Part shown: positions 62,650-64,000 of the stretch, piece by piece | Position numbering within the stretch: the stretch's first letter is position 1 | Layout: each line of letters opens with the position of its first letter | Origin: Marinobacter santoriniensis NKSG1 | Lineage (GTDB): Bacteria > Pseudomonadota > Gammaproteobacteria > Pseudomonadales > Oleiphilaceae | Reading direction: 5' to 3' | DNA: 64,000 nucleotides | NCBI RefSeq assembly: GCF_000347775.1 | Contig: NZ_APAT01000005.1 | Location: 248,001-312,000, forward strand | Notes under the pieces: generated by a model | Database searches by the model: none | Told to the model about the DNA's origin: nothing | Seen by the model: the letters and a program-made list of their open reading frames with translations, nothing else | Translations under genes and position numbers: made by a program

Positions 62650-64000
62650 GCAACTTGCTCCTTCTTGGCGGTGGTGCGTCTCGGTTCGTCGATCATGTCG
62701 CGGTTGCTGGCGCCGGGTTTGACGATGGGCCAGACGTTTTCTTCACGGGCGATGGCGACGTGCAGCAACATCGGGCCATTGTAGGCGAGGATGGTTTCGA
62801 TGCCCCGGCGGATCTGGTCGGTGCGTTCGATGCGCAGGGCCGGGATGTCGAAGGCCCGGGCCATGGCGACGAAGTCGGGGTTGTCGTCCAGGTTGATCTG
62901 GCTTTCCCGGTTGTCGTAGAACAGCTCCTGCTGCTGGCGGACCATGCCCAGGCACTGGTTGTCCAGGACGATCAGTTTGATCGGCAGGTTGTAGCGGCGG
63001 ATGGTGGCCAGTTCCTGGGCATTCATCATGAACGAGCCGTCGCCGGTGACGTTGATGACGGTGGCGCTGCGGTCGGTGAACTGGGCGCCGATGGCGGCGG
63101 GCAGGCCGAAGCCCATGGTGCCGAGGCCGCCGCTGGTGAGGTGGTGACGGGGGCTGTCGAACCGGTAGTACTGGGCGACCCACATCTGGTGCTGGCCGAC
63201 GTCGCAGGCAATGACGGTGTCGTCCGGTGCAATGCCGGATAACTGGCGGATGAAGGCCGGGCCGGTGATCGGTGACAGCGGCTCTTCGTTATCGGCGGCG
63301 TGGAAGCCGCTGGTGGTATGCCAGGTCCGGCACTGGGTCTGCCAGTTACTGATGTCCAGTGGGGCGTCCGCCAGTTCGGCGGTGAACGCGGCCAGGATCG
63401 AGTTCAGGTCACCCCGCAGGGCGATGTCGGCAGGGCGGAGTTTGTTGATTTCGGCGGCGTCGGCGTCCACGTGGATCATCCGGGCGTTGGGCGCGAAACC
63501 GTCCAGTCTTCCTGTGGCCCGATCGTCGAGGCGGGCGCCGATCACCAGCAGCAGGTCGCATTCATCCACTGCCCGGTTGGCGGCCCGTGAGCCATGCATG
63601 CCGAGCATGCCCATGTCGGTGGGGTTGTGTTTGCCGGCATTGCCAAGCCCCTTCAGGGTGGCGACGGCAGGCAGGCCGGAGGTCCGTGCAAACTCGCGGA
63701 AGGCGTCTTCGGCATGGGCGAGGGAAACGCCACCGCCACTGTACAGCAGCGGTTTTCGCGCCGACCGGAGCATGTCCATTGCCTCGCTGATGTCGACCGC
63801 CCCGGGCGTCTGATGTCCGGGCGACGGGGGCGTGTCCGCTTTGACGTCGGTCAGCAGGATGTCCTTTGGAATGTCGATCCACACCGGTCCGGGTCGGCCA
63901 CTCTGGGCCAGTTCGATGGCTTCCTCGAGGATGGCCGGAATCTCGTCGGCGTTGTCGATCAGGTAACTGTGTTTGACGATGCCGAGGCTCATGCCCAGGA
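62646..64000 (-). CDS. ilvG: acetolactate synthase large subunit (5' part outside window)
   Basis: Incomplete: 450 codons of the C-terminal part are in the window; the frame remains open at the right edge, so the N-terminal thiamine-diphosphate PYR domain lies outside. Visible are the FAD/central domain (GRPGPVWIDIPKDI, LGMHGSRAANRAV) and the PP domain with GLGTMGFGLPAAIGAQ and the metal-binding GDGSFMMNAQELAT. It condenses pyruvate with pyruvate or 2-oxobutyrate in valine, leucine and isoleucine synthesis. It is coupled to the IlvM-like gene, as in ilvGM. Confidence 0.92.
   Translation of the reverse strand, partial: LGMSLGIVKHSYLIDNADEIPAILEEAIELAQSGRPGPVWIDIPKDILLTDVKADTPPSPGHQTPGAVDISEAMDMLRSARKPLLYSGGGVSLAHAEDAFREFARTSGLPAVATLKGLGNAGKHNPTDMGMLGMHGSRAANRAVDECDLLLVIGARLDDRATGRLDGFAPNARMIHVDADAAEINKLRPADIALRGDLNSILAAFTAELADAPLDISNWQTQCRTWHTTSGFHAADNEEPLSPITGPAFIRQLSGIAPDDTVIACDVGQHQMWVAQYYRFDSPRHHLTSGGLGTMGFGLPAAIGAQFTDRSATVINVTGDGSFMMNAQELATIRRYNLPIKLIVLDNQCLGMVRQQQELFYDNRESQINLDDNPDFVAMARAFDIPALRIERTDQIRRGIETILAYNGPMLLHVAIAREENVWPIVKPGASNRDMIDEPRRTTAKKEQVA

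Overview
The window reads as chromosome of a marine, GC-rich gammaproteobacterium, most likely Marinobacter or a close relative. This is inferred from the liu leucine-degradation operon with a MerR-type LiuR, the mixture of fatty-acid and branched-chain enzymes, an MprF, a PEP-CTERM protein, small DUF families, and base composition. No rRNA, tRNA, CRISPR array, transposase or phage structural gene was found. Both ends are cut inside genes: an ABC ATPase on the left and an acetolactate synthase large subunit on the right.

Layout. 1-6.4 kb: a drug or metabolite efflux block with a double-ATPase ABC exporter, two ABC-2 permeases, then a separately promoted HlyD/DHA2 pair. It ends abruptly against a headless DUF4398 gene remnant, followed by an OmpA-type lipoprotein. 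7.4-12.2 kb: fatty-acid desaturase, a membrane protein made of xxxLxxG heptads, an M17 aminopeptidase, a DUF2248-type zinc peptidase and a DUF2750 protein. 12.3-18.6 kb: a divergon. One arm is a TTG-started OmpR-type regulator and its sensor kinase. The other is secreted protein -> COG4705-type membrane protein -> mprF. A perfect 18-bp interrupted palindrome lies between the arms. 18.5-23.7 kb: DMT exporter, LysR regulator, and a second DHA2/HlyD efflux operon ending in a universal stress protein. 23.9-32.6 kb: diguanylate cyclase, TauD-type dioxygenase, a large M19-like lipoprotein and several small accessory genes. 32.6-34.7 kb: an AT-rich islet of short unknown genes. 34.7-43.7 kb: DUF2235 hydrolase, SGNH hydrolase, a secreted protein with a possible Sm-like end, a RetSat-type oxidoreductase with its TetR regulator and a near-perfect operator, aldo/keto reductase, MFS, and a PEP-CTERM protein preceded by a sigma-54-type promoter. 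44-47.1 kb: ADP-ribosylglycohydrolase, YdcH-type protein, PAS-GGDEF protein.

47.3-62.0 kb is a coherent branched-chain acyl-CoA module. liuR-liuA-liuB-liuC-liuD-liuE, an AhpD-like protein and an acyl-CoA synthetase run on the minus strand. A second acyl-CoA synthetase lies divergent from an SDR - acyl-CoA dehydrogenase - thiolase operon. Two LiuR-type boxes, one before liuR and one in the divergent promoter, tie both halves into one regulon. The window ends with ilvM-like and ilvG-like genes for branched-chain amino acid synthesis, so degradation and synthesis genes are neighbours.

The least explained signals are: the four-fold W-x9-G-x4-D repeat in the COG4705-type protein and its linkage to a two-component system and MprF; the AT-rich islet; two long nested hairpins after the thiolase that share an inverted core; a large hairpin inside the liu operon; the sigma-54-type promoter of the PEP-CTERM gene; and the truncated DUF4398 gene at the efflux junction.
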